The notes: generated by a model not told the origin, from the letters alone. Positions 1 through 6,974 are shown, counted from the stretch's first letter. The stretch: DNA of 7,288 nt from Bacillota bacterium (GCA_007121375.1 SKLX01000092.1:1-7288); one strand, 5' to 3'. Numbers and translations are program-made.

Positions 1-17
1 AACTATAAGCCTGTAAT

Positions 18-1046
18 TTATACTTTCAAAAACTCTTTGATGTTCCCCATAATTTCCTTTAAGGGGGGAAGCCCCTTAAACCATTCTTCCCCCGTAATTT
101 CATTGGTACAGGCACAGTAAACCTGGGACACCATTTTTTTAAGCTGGTAGGGCAATTCTTCCGGTTCCAGGGTGCAGATTTCTTTCCAGTTTTGCCTGTC
201 CTTCTCCTTGGCCTCCTCCACTGCACTGTACCAGGGAGTGTTCCGGTAATATATTCTAAGTATTTCCTTACTTACGGGAAGCCCTTCATAGGTAAAGCGG
301 CATTCATCCAGGGTACCCAGGACATCTACCAGCATAATCCGTCGGTGCTGGTCAAACCCCGCTTCTATCTTTCCGTCTTCATTAACCAGTCCAATGGCAG
401 CATATTCCTTAGTTATAAGGTCGTTAACCGTGGTGGCAATCTCTTTTAACCTTTCCACCTCCTGGTCATCCAGGCCGGAAATTTCCTGGGCCTCCTCCCA
501 GGGAATATATCTGTCGGTTATCTCCAGCTTGGTGGAAACATCCAGGAGAGGTTCCTCCAGCTTCTGGTTGGGCTCGGGGGGTTTATCCAGGCCCAGGTCC
601 TGGGGCTTTAGCTCACCCCGTTCCAGGCGGCGGAATACACTGCTTCCCGGAGGCAAATAATTCCTGTAGATTATCTCCAGGGGTATCAGGAAACAGCCCA
701 GTTCATTATAGTATATGGAATAATCGTAATGATTTCCCTCCAGCAGGGGCTTTATTATGCGAAGGAGCTTTACTTCCATTACATCGGAAGAATTGCTTAT
801 TTCGGAAAGCCTTTTAACCTTTCTGCCTTCCACCAGGCCTTCGTAGTGGGTAGGAATTCCCATCTCTTCAAGCTTCTCAAAAAAATAAGCCCCCAAAAGA
901 GCTGTGGCTGCTCCTTTATTATCTATTAAGTCAGGCATTTCACCCCAATCAAATACTGAATATCTGTCGGAATAAATAAATCTCCCCTTACCCAGTTTAT
1001 CTGGCGTAGGATCTTCTATGATCTTAAAATCCTTTACACTTCCCAT
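18..1046 (-). CDS. purC: SAICAR synthase (PurC), long archaeal-like form
   Basis: Probable phosphoribosylaminoimidazole-succinocarboxamide synthase, the cytosolic ATP-dependent ligase that joins CAIR to aspartate in purine synthesis. The 342-residue product begins MGSVKDF and keeps the family layout. Residues 20-33 (GKGRFIYSDRYSVFD) match the nucleotide-binding start, 44-59 (KGAATALLGAYFFEKL) follow, and 122-140 (PLEIIYRNYLPPGSSVFRR) match the substrate-site block. LLDVSTKLEITDRY (167-180) is a variant of the D-x-K-x-E signature, and LVDVLGTLDECRF (239-251) replaces the usual ADEISPDTCR. At about 340 residues it is some 100 longer than common bacterial PurC and, from memory, looks like the long form of haloarchaea and other archaea. 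The ATG start is supported by GGGAGGTG at 1054-1061. No clear promoter was found between it and the terminator at 1153-1184. No other purine genes are visible. The family is secure; the exact reaction is likely. Confidence 0.87.
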   Translation of the reverse strand: MGSVKDFKIIEDPTPDKLGKGRFIYSDRYSVFDWGEMPDLIDNKGAATALLGAYFFEKLEEMGIPTHYEGLVEGRKVKRLSEISNSSDVMEVKLLRIIKPLLEGNHYDYSIYYNELGCFLIPLEIIYRNYLPPGSSVFRRLERGELKPQDLGLDKPPEPNQKLEEPLLDVSTKLEITDRYIPWEEAQEISGLDDQEVERLKEIATTVNDLITKEYAAIGLVNEDGKIEAGFDQHRRIMLVDVLGTLDECRFTYEGLPVSKEILRIYYRNTPWYSAVEEAKEKDRQNWKEICTLEPEELPYQLKKMVSQVYCACTNEITGEEWFKGLPPLKEIMGNIKEFLKV

Positions 1047-1152
1047 TAAAATACACCTCCCAGAGAACTTAACCCTTCTTTGAATCTCTTCTGTTAAATT
1101 CTTCTACATACATATGCTTTTTTCCTCTTCTATTATCCCCAAAAATGTCCCC

Positions 1153-1184
1153 AAAAAAACAGCCACATGAAAGTGGCCGTTTTT
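1153..1184 (-). terminator. Intrinsic terminator after the diiron protein gene
   Basis: A 9-bp stem lies just past the TAA at 1191. Arms 1159-1167 and 1173-1181 enclose a 6-nt loop and are followed on the minus strand by a run of seven T. Read as minus-strand RNA the stem is fully paired with one G-U wobble; read as plus-strand RNA that pair becomes an A-C mismatch. The asymmetry assigns it to the minus-strand gene. Confidence 0.85.
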
Positions 1185-1190
1185 ACTTGC

Positions 1191-1706
1191 TTATCTATAA
1201 ACACTGGAAATTTTTAAATGTTCCGATTCGATTTCTGATATGGCCCGGAAAACCTCCTGGGCCCTGGGTTCGGGAGCCCGGCTGGCTACCTCCTGGTAAA
1301 ACTTTATGGCCCTGGTTTCCCGCTTGTGGGCATCTATCATGTTCTCTCCATCATCATTACTGCAGGTAACTTCGGGCAGGGGAGGCTCTTCCATACCCAT
1401 CATCTTACATATAAGTTCGGCATGTTCCATCTCCTGCTTGGATAACCTCTTAAAAATGGATTGGGTTATCTGGGTCTGGGCCTTTTCCGCCGCACACTTG
1501 TAAAAGGCGGCATTATTCAACTCCAGGTCAACCGCTTTTTTGCAGTCCTCGTAACTCTGAGGGGAAAGTTCCAGGGTGCCGTAGTCAATATATTCGGCCG
1601 CAGGAACCAGGTGCCTGAAAGATGCACCGCAAAAGGGGCAACGATCAGGTATTTCCTGACCCAGGTAGGTTTCACCGCAAATTTGGCACCGATAAGGATC
1701 TAGCAT
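1191..1706 (-). CDS. Rubrerythrin-family protein, reverse domain order
   Basis: Probable peroxide-reducing diiron protein of the cytosol, as rubrerythrins serve in anaerobes. Residues 7-26 form a short rubredoxin-type iron knuckle (CxxC, 12 residues, CPFC). A ferritin-like four-helix domain spans about 50-171. Likely diiron ligands are E62, E92 and H95 (EMEH), E130, and E160 and H163 (ESEH). With rubredoxin first, the order is reversed relative to classical rubrerythrin and matches reverse rubrerythrin, known from Clostridium as an NADH:peroxide electron acceptor; 171 residues fits that form. The extra glutamate three residues after the third-helix ligand in classical rubrerythrin appears to be Ala133. 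The ATG is preceded by AGGAGGTT at 1713-1720. A strong promoter lies at 1777-1805 and a terminator follows the gene, so it can be a single-gene transcript. The family is secure; the physiological electron donor is unknown. Confidence 0.88.
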   Translation of the reverse strand: MLDPYRCQICGETYLGQEIPDRCPFCGASFRHLVPAAEYIDYGTLELSPQSYEDCKKAVDLELNNAAFYKCAAEKAQTQITQSIFKRLSKQEMEHAELICKMMGMEEPPLPEVTCSNDDGENMIDAHKRETRAIKFYQEVASRAPEPRAQEVFRAISEIESEHLKISSVYR

Positions 1707-1774
1707 ATGATCAACCTCCTTTATTAATTTTGAATAGATATTTTTATGATGTATTTCTTGCTGCTTTTATACCC

Positions 1775-1813
1775 TCAGTTTAACACATACCCGATTACAT
1801 TACAATTTAAAAA
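1775..1813 (-). promoter_or_regulatory. Promoter of the diiron gene (module copy A)
   Basis: On the minus strand, the -35 element TTGTAA (1800-1805) and the -10 element TAAACT (1777-1782) are separated by 17 bp, with an extended -10 TGT. The sequence from TTTTTAAATTGTAATG to TAAACTGA recurs upstream of the ATP-grasp fusion gene at 3872-3910 with 32 of 39 identical positions. This supports a functional promoter with shared regulation. Confidence 0.78.
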
Positions 1814-1835
1814 CAAACCTTCACCTTTAATGTTA

Positions 1836-3815
1836 TTACTGGTGGGAGTAGATACGACTGGCCGCATCACAGGCAACTACGGTTGCTCTGCGTAAAATAT
1901 CTTGAATAATATGCAGGCGGGACTGCTTCAAAGCGAATCGCTTTACTTTATCCTTTTCCAGGGCTTCATACATATAAGAGTCCATTGTCACTTCCACCTG
2001 GATAGCATGCACATCATTTTCAGGGTCACTGTGTATCCTTGTAATAAAGCCTCCCGCATAAGGCTCGTTCTTGGTAACAGTCAATCCCAGGCCATAATGT
2101 TTAATGCCCTGGTGAAGGGTGCTGACGAAGGCATCGATGATTTCCGGATGGGCTGAAGTGTCCTCCAGGGTTCCCACTACAATATTGTCCCGCTCCTGGC
2201 CTTCATCATGAACCCGGCCCAGGCTAACAGAGGTCATAGAGTGCCCATCTATAAGAAGGGCGTATCCCCTCTCCCGCTTAAGGCTCTCTATTAACGACCT
2301 CAGGATACCGTGGTAAAGACCATAATACTCCATTACCCTTTCTTCTTCAAAGGGCTTATACTCTTTTTGCAGAAGAAGCTCATTTTCTACGCTATAGTAT
2401 TCTGTAGGAGGATCGGTAAGGTGCCGGGGGACATCTTTAGATTCTATGCCTTCACTGTTTCTGTTCATATTCACAAAAAAGGGCGCCAGCCTGGATATTA
2501 CCTGAAGCCCTCCAAGGGCTTCAAAGAGAATATCACTGAAGAGGTCAACTTCCACAATGGTTTTTGAGTCCAGGGCAAAATTATCCTTATATTGGGTGGG
2601 AATTAAAACGCCGGAATGAGGAATAGATAAAATGAAATCCGGGTTATGGGGCCGAAAGGCGATTAAGTCTTTTGTGGGAAGAGTGTACTTTTCATCGGTG
2701 AAAACATCAAATACCTCAACAGCTTCCTGGTGGCCCTGGTAATGATAATTAATATCCTCCCATCGATCTGCCGCAGGGATGGAAAAGGTTACAGGAGCAG
2801 CCAAAGCCTCCTCCGGGACACCCAGCAGCTCCCGTTCCAGCCGATCCATCACCATACTATAAAGGGTTATTCCGTAAAGATCCAGGAGCCCTTTTCCGCC
2901 AGGGTACGCGTTAACTTCTAAAACCTTGCCGGATTCAAGTAAATCCACTGATAAGAGGCGGCTTTCAGGAAAAGAACTTTGCACTGTTTTGACGATCTCT
3001 TCCTGTTCCGGGGTTAGAGTATGGGGAAGATGAGTAGCCCCCAGACTGTAATTGGTCTTCCACTCATCCGGAGCTGCTACCCTTCGCATACTGCCCAGAT
3101 TTTCCCCGTCAAAAAAGGTTACAACAATATCCCCCTCCCTTACCTCGGGACAATATTCTTGTAGAATAATATGCTCGTAATTACTGAGGTACATTTTTAT
3201 TACTTCTCTCAGCTCAGGGTCAGAAAATTCGATCCGGTGCACAGTGTGGCCGCAGCCGTAACCGTACCTGTCCTTCAAAACAAAGAAGCCCATTCTGTCA
3301 GGCAGCTTACCCAGGGCCTCCATGGCTTCATCAAGGGTATCTGCGGCATAGGTTACCGGCTGGGGCACCTGGGGGACCCGCCTGACAATCTCGTATTTGT
3401 CATTGGTGGAGAGGGTGGCGGCAACATTTTCTAACAGTATACCACGTTCTTCTATAGTGCGAATAATATCCAGGTTGGGGGTGCCTGAGTGCCTGACATC
3501 GTCAGCCCGGAAAAAGCACAGGTCGATATCCCTGAGATCTACCGGGCGCTCATCTATCTTTTTCAGTAAAATATAACATTCCAGGGGATCACTGTACCAG
3601 CTGTCGGGCAAATCGAGGACGGAGGCCCTGGCAAAAGCCTTGCCTTCGTGCCAAAAAAGATCCTGCATACTGAAATGATAAAGCAAATGTCCCCGGGCTG
3701 CTGAAATACTCAAGGCCTGGTTGATACCAGAATTATGAAGGTCCACTTCCAGGCTACTGTAACTGAGCCGTTCACTTTCAAAAGCAATGGCAAGCAAGCG
3801 GTCATTTTTCTTCAA
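1836..3815 (-). CDS. ATP-grasp ligase / N-formylglutamate amidohydrolase-like fusion
   Basis: A 659-residue, apparently cytosolic, two-domain enzyme of unknown substrate. Residues about 95-330 form a glutathione-synthetase-like ATP-grasp domain: FFRADDVRHSGTPNLDII (101-118), a lysine and glycine-rich loop at 180-189 (LKDRYGYGCG), the hinge pair Q219-E220, SMRRVA near 242-247, D291 in SVDLLESG, and the metal-binding LEVNAYPGG (299-307). Residues about 392-640 match the N-formylglutamate amidohydrolase family: IPHSG (398-402), EVDLFSD (422-428), VNMNR (448-452), IDGHSM (522-527) and QVEVTM (606-611), with H400, D523, H525 and E608 plausible metal or catalytic residues. Both active sites look intact. 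No signal peptide or membrane segment is seen. The start is TTG with AGGAGGT at 3824-3830; the next in-frame ATG is codon 50. No terminator separates it from the diiron gene 129 nt downstream. Fold assignments are firm; the reaction is inferred only as amide ligation plus amide hydrolysis. Confidence 0.87.
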   Translation of the reverse strand: MKKNDRLLAIAFESERLSYSSLEVDLHNSGINQALSISAARGHLLYHFSMQDLFWHEGKAFARASVLDLPDSWYSDPLECYILLKKIDERPVDLRDIDLCFFRADDVRHSGTPNLDIIRTIEERGILLENVAATLSTNDKYEIVRRVPQVPQPVTYAADTLDEAMEALGKLPDRMGFFVLKDRYGYGCGHTVHRIEFSDPELREVIKMYLSNYEHIILQEYCPEVREGDIVVTFFDGENLGSMRRVAAPDEWKTNYSLGATHLPHTLTPEQEEIVKTVQSSFPESRLLSVDLLESGKVLEVNAYPGGKGLLDLYGITLYSMVMDRLERELLGVPEEALAAPVTFSIPAADRWEDINYHYQGHQEAVEVFDVFTDEKYTLPTKDLIAFRPHNPDFILSIPHSGVLIPTQYKDNFALDSKTIVEVDLFSDILFEALGGLQVISRLAPFFVNMNRNSEGIESKDVPRHLTDPPTEYYSVENELLLQKEYKPFEEERVMEYYGLYHGILRSLIESLKRERGYALLIDGHSMTSVSLGRVHDEGQERDNIVVGTLEDTSAHPEIIDAFVSTLHQGIKHYGLGLTVTKNEPYAGGFITRIHSDPENDVHAIQVEVTMDSYMYEALEKDKVKRFALKQSRLHIIQDILRRATVVACDAASRIYSHQ

Positions 3816-3823
3816 CTAATAAT

Positions 3824-3830
3824 ACCTCCT
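3824..3830 (-). promoter_or_regulatory. Ribosome-binding site fixing a TTG start
   Basis: AGGAGGT sits 8 nt before the TTG at 3813-3815. It supports TTG initiation of the ATP-grasp/amidohydrolase gene, since no ATG lies nearby in frame. Confidence 0.85.
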
Positions 3831-3871
3831 TAGCTCCTATATTGTAGTATTATTTTTCATTAAGGTTTAAT

Positions 3872-3910
3872 TCAGTTTATCACATGGCAAATCCCATTAC
3901 AATTTAAAAA
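3872..3910 (-). promoter_or_regulatory. Promoter of the ATP-grasp fusion gene (module copy B)
   Basis: On the minus strand, TTGTAA (3897-3902) and TAAACT (3874-3879) are separated by 17 bp. ATGTG precedes the -10 element as in copy A. The 16 bases TTTTTAAATTGTAATG and the final TAAACTGA are identical to copy A at 1775-1813, and the copies differ mainly in the spacer. Confidence 0.78.
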
Positions 3911-3922
3911 GCTTTAAAGCTT
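3909..3922. repeat. 14-bp palindrome between divergent promoters
   Basis: AAGCTTTAAAGCTT is a perfect palindrome, and TTAAAGCT repeats in tandem at 3914-3921 and 3921-3928. It lies directly upstream of the fusion gene's -35 region and upstream of the putative pgi promoter, so an operator or an A/T-rich upstream element is possible. No transcription factor can be named. Confidence 0.45.
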
Positions 3923-3936
3923 AAAGCTGAAGGTTA

Positions 3937-3966
3937 TTAATTATGAAAAGAGAAATAATATACAAT
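3937..3966 (+). promoter_or_regulatory. Putative pgi promoter
   Basis: TACAAT at 3961-3966 is a fair -10 element, 18 bp after a weak -35 candidate, TTAATT (3937-3942), and 31 bp before the pgi ATG. The surroundings are A/T-rich, so chance matches are likely and the call is tentative. Confidence 0.35.
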
Positions 3967-3997
3967 AAGATAAAATTTGGCAGGAGAGGGATAAAGC

Positions 3998-5308
3998 ATG
4001 GAAAAAAATATCACCTTTGACTATCAAAGGGCAGAAGAATTTATTAAAAGCCACGAACTGGACTACCTGGAGCCTTACCTCCTTCAGGCCCAGGAGGTTC
4101 TTCACCGGCTGGAGGGGCCCGGCAGGGAGTATGCCGGGTGGGTTGACTGGCCCTTAAAGTACAACCGGGAAGAATTTGAGAGAATTAAAGCCGCAGGAGA
4201 AAGGATCAGGGAAAGGGCAGAGGTTCTGGTGGTAATAGGCATCGGAGGTTCCTACCTGGGAGCCAGGGCAGCACTGGAGCTTTTAACCCACACCTTTTAT
4301 AACCGGCTAAGCCGGGAGGAAAGGGGAGGACCGGAAATATATTTTGCCGGTTTTAACATGAGCCCCATCTACCTGGAGCATCTCCTGGAGGTAATTGGGG
4401 AAAAGGACATATGGGTAAACGTGGTTTCCAAGTCAGGGACCACCCTGGAACCGGCCCTGGCTTTCCGGGTTTTCAGGGATCTAATTGAAAAGCGCCGGGG
4501 AAAAGAAGGTGCCCGGGAGCGGATCATAGCCACCACGGATAAGTCCAGGGGAGCCTTGAAAAAACTGGCGGAAGAAGAGGGTTATGAAACCTTTACCGTG
4601 CCCGATGAGGTAGGAGGCAGGTATTCCCTCCTAACCCCCGTGGGGCTCCTGCCCATAGCAGCAGGGGGAATTGACCTGGATAAATTAATGGCCGGCGCTG
4701 AAAAGGCCTACCACCTGTGCAGCAAGAAGTCCCTGGCGGAAAACCCCAGCTGCCAGTACGCCGCTATAAGAAACCTTATGTATCGGAAGGGAAAAATAAT
4801 TGAACTCCTGGTAAGCTATGAGCCTTCCTTCTACTATTTCACCGAGTGGTGGAAACAGCTCTTCGGGGAAAGTGAAGGCAAGGATAAAAAGGGCATCTTC
4901 CCGGCAGGGATGAATTTTACCACGGACCTCCATTCCCTGGGCCAATATATCCAGGACGGCTATCGGAACCTTTTTGCCACCACCCTCCAGGTGGAAAAAC
5001 CTCCCGTGGACCGGGAAATTTTTAAGCTGCAGGAGGATATGGACGGCCTGAATTACCTGGCGGGAAAAACCTTTCACCAGGTTAACCAGAAGGCCTGGGA
5101 GGGAACGGTAATGGCCCATACGGAAGGGGGAGTTCCCAACCTTACCCTGACCCTCCCGGAAATAACCCCTTATTATTTCGGCCAGCTAATTTACTTCTTT
5201 GAAAAAGCCTGCGGCCTCAGCGGCTACCTCCTGGGGGTAAACCCCTTTGACCAGCCGGGAGTAGAAGCCTACAAAAAAAATATGTTCCGGTTGTTGGGCA
5301 AACCCTAG
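3998..5308 (+). CDS. pgi: Glucose-6-phosphate isomerase
   Basis: Interconverts glucose 6-phosphate and fructose 6-phosphate in the cytosol, for glycolysis and gluconeogenesis. The 436-residue product is of the short Bacillus/Clostridium type (about 450 residues) rather than the about 550-residue enterobacterial or eukaryotic type. Sugar-phosphate isomerase motifs are present in order: VIGIGGSYLGARAA (79-92), VSKSGTTLEP (143-152) for phosphate binding, GGRYSLLTPVG (206-216) with R208, FGESEGKD (289-296) with the catalytic E291, DLHSLGQ (310-316) with H312, and NPFDQPGVEAYKK (415-427) with K426. The ATG is preceded by GGAGAGGG about 8 nt upstream. It is the only plus-strand gene here, divergent from the ATP-grasp fusion and convergent with the CBS gene. 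Its TAG overlaps the opposing TAG in a CTAG palindrome, leaving no room for a dedicated intergenic terminator. Confidence 0.97.
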   Translation: MEKNITFDYQRAEEFIKSHELDYLEPYLLQAQEVLHRLEGPGREYAGWVDWPLKYNREEFERIKAAGERIRERAEVLVVIGIGGSYLGARAALELLTHTFYNRLSREERGGPEIYFAGFNMSPIYLEHLLEVIGEKDIWVNVVSKSGTTLEPALAFRVFRDLIEKRRGKEGARERIIATTDKSRGALKKLAEEEGYETFTVPDEVGGRYSLLTPVGLLPIAAGGIDLDKLMAGAEKAYHLCSKKSLAENPSCQYAAIRNLMYRKGKIIELLVSYEPSFYYFTEWWKQLFGESEGKDKKGIFPAGMNFTTDLHSLGQYIQDGYRNLFATTLQVEKPPVDREIFKLQEDMDGLNYLAGKTFHQVNQKAWEGTVMAHTEGGVPNLTLTLPEITPYYFGQLIYFFEKACGLSGYLLGVNPFDQPGVEAYKKNMFRLLGKP

Positions 5309-5757
5309 TACTTTTCCGCAAAGGCCCTTATCACATCTTCCCGGGAAACAAGGCCCACCAGCTTATCTCCTTCTACCACGGGAAGGCGGCCGATGTGGTG
5401 CTCGGCAAACTTACTAATAATCTCTGCCAGCTGGGAGTCCTCCCGGAGGGTAATGAGGCGGGTGGTCATAACCTCCTCCACCTTCTTATGCATGATGTCC
5501 CGTATACTTTCCTCAATCCCCTGGGGGTCCACTTCCCCCAGGAAATACTCGATGAGCCTCATGTATTCGGGCAGATTAATTTTTTGCCGGTACTGTAAAA
5601 TATCCGAGTCGGTAATTATCCCTATCAAGTTTCCCTTTTCATCCACTACAGGAAGGCCGCTTATCCTGTTTTTAGACATGAGGATGGCCGCCTCCTTAAG
5701 GATGGTATTCCTGCTGACGGTAATTACCCGCCGGTGCATTAAATCCCTGGCCTTCAT
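5305..5757 (-). CDS. Two-CBS-domain protein in the fluoride-switch operon
   Basis: A 150-residue soluble protein that is almost entirely a CBS pair. CBS1 covers about residues 1-57 (DLMHRRVITVSRNTILKEAA, then SGLPVVDEKGNLIGIITDSDIL) and CBS2 about 89-148 (VMTTRLITLREDSQLAEI, then GRLPVVEGDKLVGLVSREDV). They are joined by a helical linker at 58-88. CBS pairs commonly bind adenine nucleotides and regulate transporters or enzymes; no catalytic domain is present. ATG 5757 is chosen because AGGAGG (5765-5770) lies 7 nt upstream. A longer TTG start at 5790 would overlap the antiporter gene and lacks that support. The RBS directly abuts the antiporter stop, with only 13 nt between genes, so the two should be cotranslated from one riboswitch-controlled mRNA. 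A role in gating the antiporter or sensing energy status is inference. Confidence 0.9.
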   Translation of the reverse strand: MKARDLMHRRVITVSRNTILKEAAILMSKNRISGLPVVDEKGNLIGIITDSDILQYRQKINLPEYMRLIEYFLGEVDPQGIEESIRDIMHKKVEEVMTTRLITLREDSQLAEIISKFAEHHIGRLPVVEGDKLVGLVSREDVIRAFAEKY

Positions 5758-5764
5758 TTTTAAA

Positions 5765-5770
5765 CCTCCT
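5765..5770 (-). promoter_or_regulatory. Ribosome-binding site choosing the CBS gene start
   Basis: AGGAGG lies 7 nt before ATG 5757 and immediately after the antiporter stop codon (5771-5773). It favours the 150-residue product over a longer TTG-initiated form. Confidence 0.88.
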
Positions 5771-6967
5771 TTAAACCTTTTCTTCCTCAACTTCCGGGTG
5801 CTCCAGGAGCTTTGGAGCCAAAAGCTTTATCAGGGTAGCCCCCAGGGGGGCCGTCACCACTATGGAAAGGACGGCCATGGCCAGGATTATTTCTCCGCTT
5901 GGGACCCCCGCCGCCAGGGGGATCCCCCCTATGGCCGCCTGCACCGTGGCCTTGGGCAGATAGGAAACCACACAGAAGCCCCTTTCTCCCCAGTTCAGGT
6001 GAGAACCCTGGGTGGAAATTAAAACCCCCAGGGAGCGGCAGCTCAGGCCGATGGCCAGGAGAAGGAGGCCTATCAGGCCCGCCTCCCAGGCCACCTGCAG
6101 GTTCACCGCCGACCCGATGAGGACAAAAAGGAAGATCTGGGCCACCACCCACAGGTTGTTAAGCATCCCCTCCAGGGCATAAGCGGTCTTTTCCTTTTTA
6201 ATCAGCAGGACAAAACCCATGGTCATTACGGATAAAAGGCCTGCCAGGTGCAGGGCTTCCCCCAGGAGGTTTACTCCTATGGCCACCCCCATAAGGATAA
6301 TAATTTCTTCCATTTGAGTCAGGCGGTGCTCCAGCTTCTGATAGAAACTGGCCATGGCCAGGCCCACCAGGTAACCCAAGAGGATGCTCCCCACTATTTC
6401 TACGGGGATCATCCCCACCTGGAAGAGGGAGCCCTCTCCACCGCCGGTGCCCATGCCTAAAAAAACGGAAAAAAGGGTGATGGCAAAGACATCATCCACC
6501 GAGGCCCCCGCCAGGACAATGATAGGAACTCCCTTTTTCATCCCCAGCCCCCGGTCCCTCAGGTCCAGCATGGAGGGAACGATCACCGCTGGGGAAACGG
6601 CAGCGATGATAAAGCCCAGCATCCCCGCCTCCACCCAGGGAAGGCCCAGGAGGTAGTGGGCCGCCGCCATCACGGCAAACCCTTCCATCAGGCAGGGTAT
6701 GCCGCTCATTTTAAGAGCCGTAACCCCTACCCTCTGCAATATCTCCAGGTTAAGTCCCAGGCCCGCCCTGAGGAGGATAATAATTAAAGCCAGGAGGCGC
6801 AGCTCATCTGAAATCAACAGGAATTTTTCATGGAGAAATTCAGTGGTATAGGGGCTAATTATTACCCCCAAAAATATAAGTCCCAACAACCCCGGAAGCC
6901 TCATCCCCTGGAAAAGGCGAAAGGCCAGGATACCACCTAATAGTAATACTACCAGGCTTAACAGCAA
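5771..6967 (-). CDS. PF00999 cation/proton antiporter, fluoride-riboswitch controlled
   Basis: A 398-residue integral membrane protein with about 11-13 hydrophobic segments, of the Na+/H+ exchanger (CPA) family. Visible features are an N-terminal hydrophobic helix (1-15), LLRAGLGLNLEIL (65-77), the SPAVIVP segment (125-131) resembling the unwound helix of the ion site, AGASVDDV (153-160) with adjacent D158-D159, R311 in the C-terminal half, and the conserved YLPKATVQAAIGG (336-348) with K339. A DD pair, rather than ND, is typical of electrogenic CPA antiporters. The short tail (EHPEVEEEKV) is acidic, with no TrkA-N or other cytosolic domain. The start is TTG with AAGGGGGTG upstream; an in-frame TGA just before that RBS excludes a longer start. 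The leader carries a fluoride riboswitch, so a part in fluoride tolerance or the accompanying ion and pH homeostasis is inferred. The transported ion is not known. Confidence 0.93.
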   Translation of the reverse strand: MLLSLVVLLLGGILAFRLFQGMRLPGLLGLIFLGVIISPYTTEFLHEKFLLISDELRLLALIIILLRAGLGLNLEILQRVGVTALKMSGIPCLMEGFAVMAAAHYLLGLPWVEAGMLGFIIAAVSPAVIVPSMLDLRDRGLGMKKGVPIIVLAGASVDDVFAITLFSVFLGMGTGGGEGSLFQVGMIPVEIVGSILLGYLVGLAMASFYQKLEHRLTQMEEIIILMGVAIGVNLLGEALHLAGLLSVMTMGFVLLIKKEKTAYALEGMLNNLWVVAQIFLFVLIGSAVNLQVAWEAGLIGLLLLAIGLSCRSLGVLISTQGSHLNWGERGFCVVSYLPKATVQAAIGGIPLAAGVPSGEIILAMAVLSIVVTAPLGATLIKLLAPKLLEHPEVEEEKV

Positions 6968-6974
6968 GGGAACA

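Noticed and set aside
1062..1152. Candidate purC promoter (GATAAT near the terminator)
   Set aside because: No matching -35 element at 16-18 bp. The upstream sequence is the terminator's T run, so the match is probably chance.
4685..5119. 144-codon open frame antisense to pgi
   Set aside because: It lies wholly within well-conserved pgi coding sequence, its translation shows no recognisable domain, and no ribosome-binding site supports it.
5337..5346. TTCCCGGGAA palindrome near the pgi 3' end as a terminator
   Set aside because: It is inside the CBS coding region, has no loop or T run, and is too short to judge.
5758..5790. Longer TTG start for the CBS protein, adding 11 residues (MRKKRFKGGLK)
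   Set aside because: It overlaps the antiporter gene. The added residues are the reading of the RBS region itself, and ATG 5757 has AGGAGG at ideal distance.
5787..6152. 121-codon Gly/Pro-rich frame overlapping the antiporter gene
   Set aside because: The low-complexity GGG/PPG composition is what an out-of-frame reading of a G/C-rich membrane-protein gene gives. The antiporter frame has clear family motifs.
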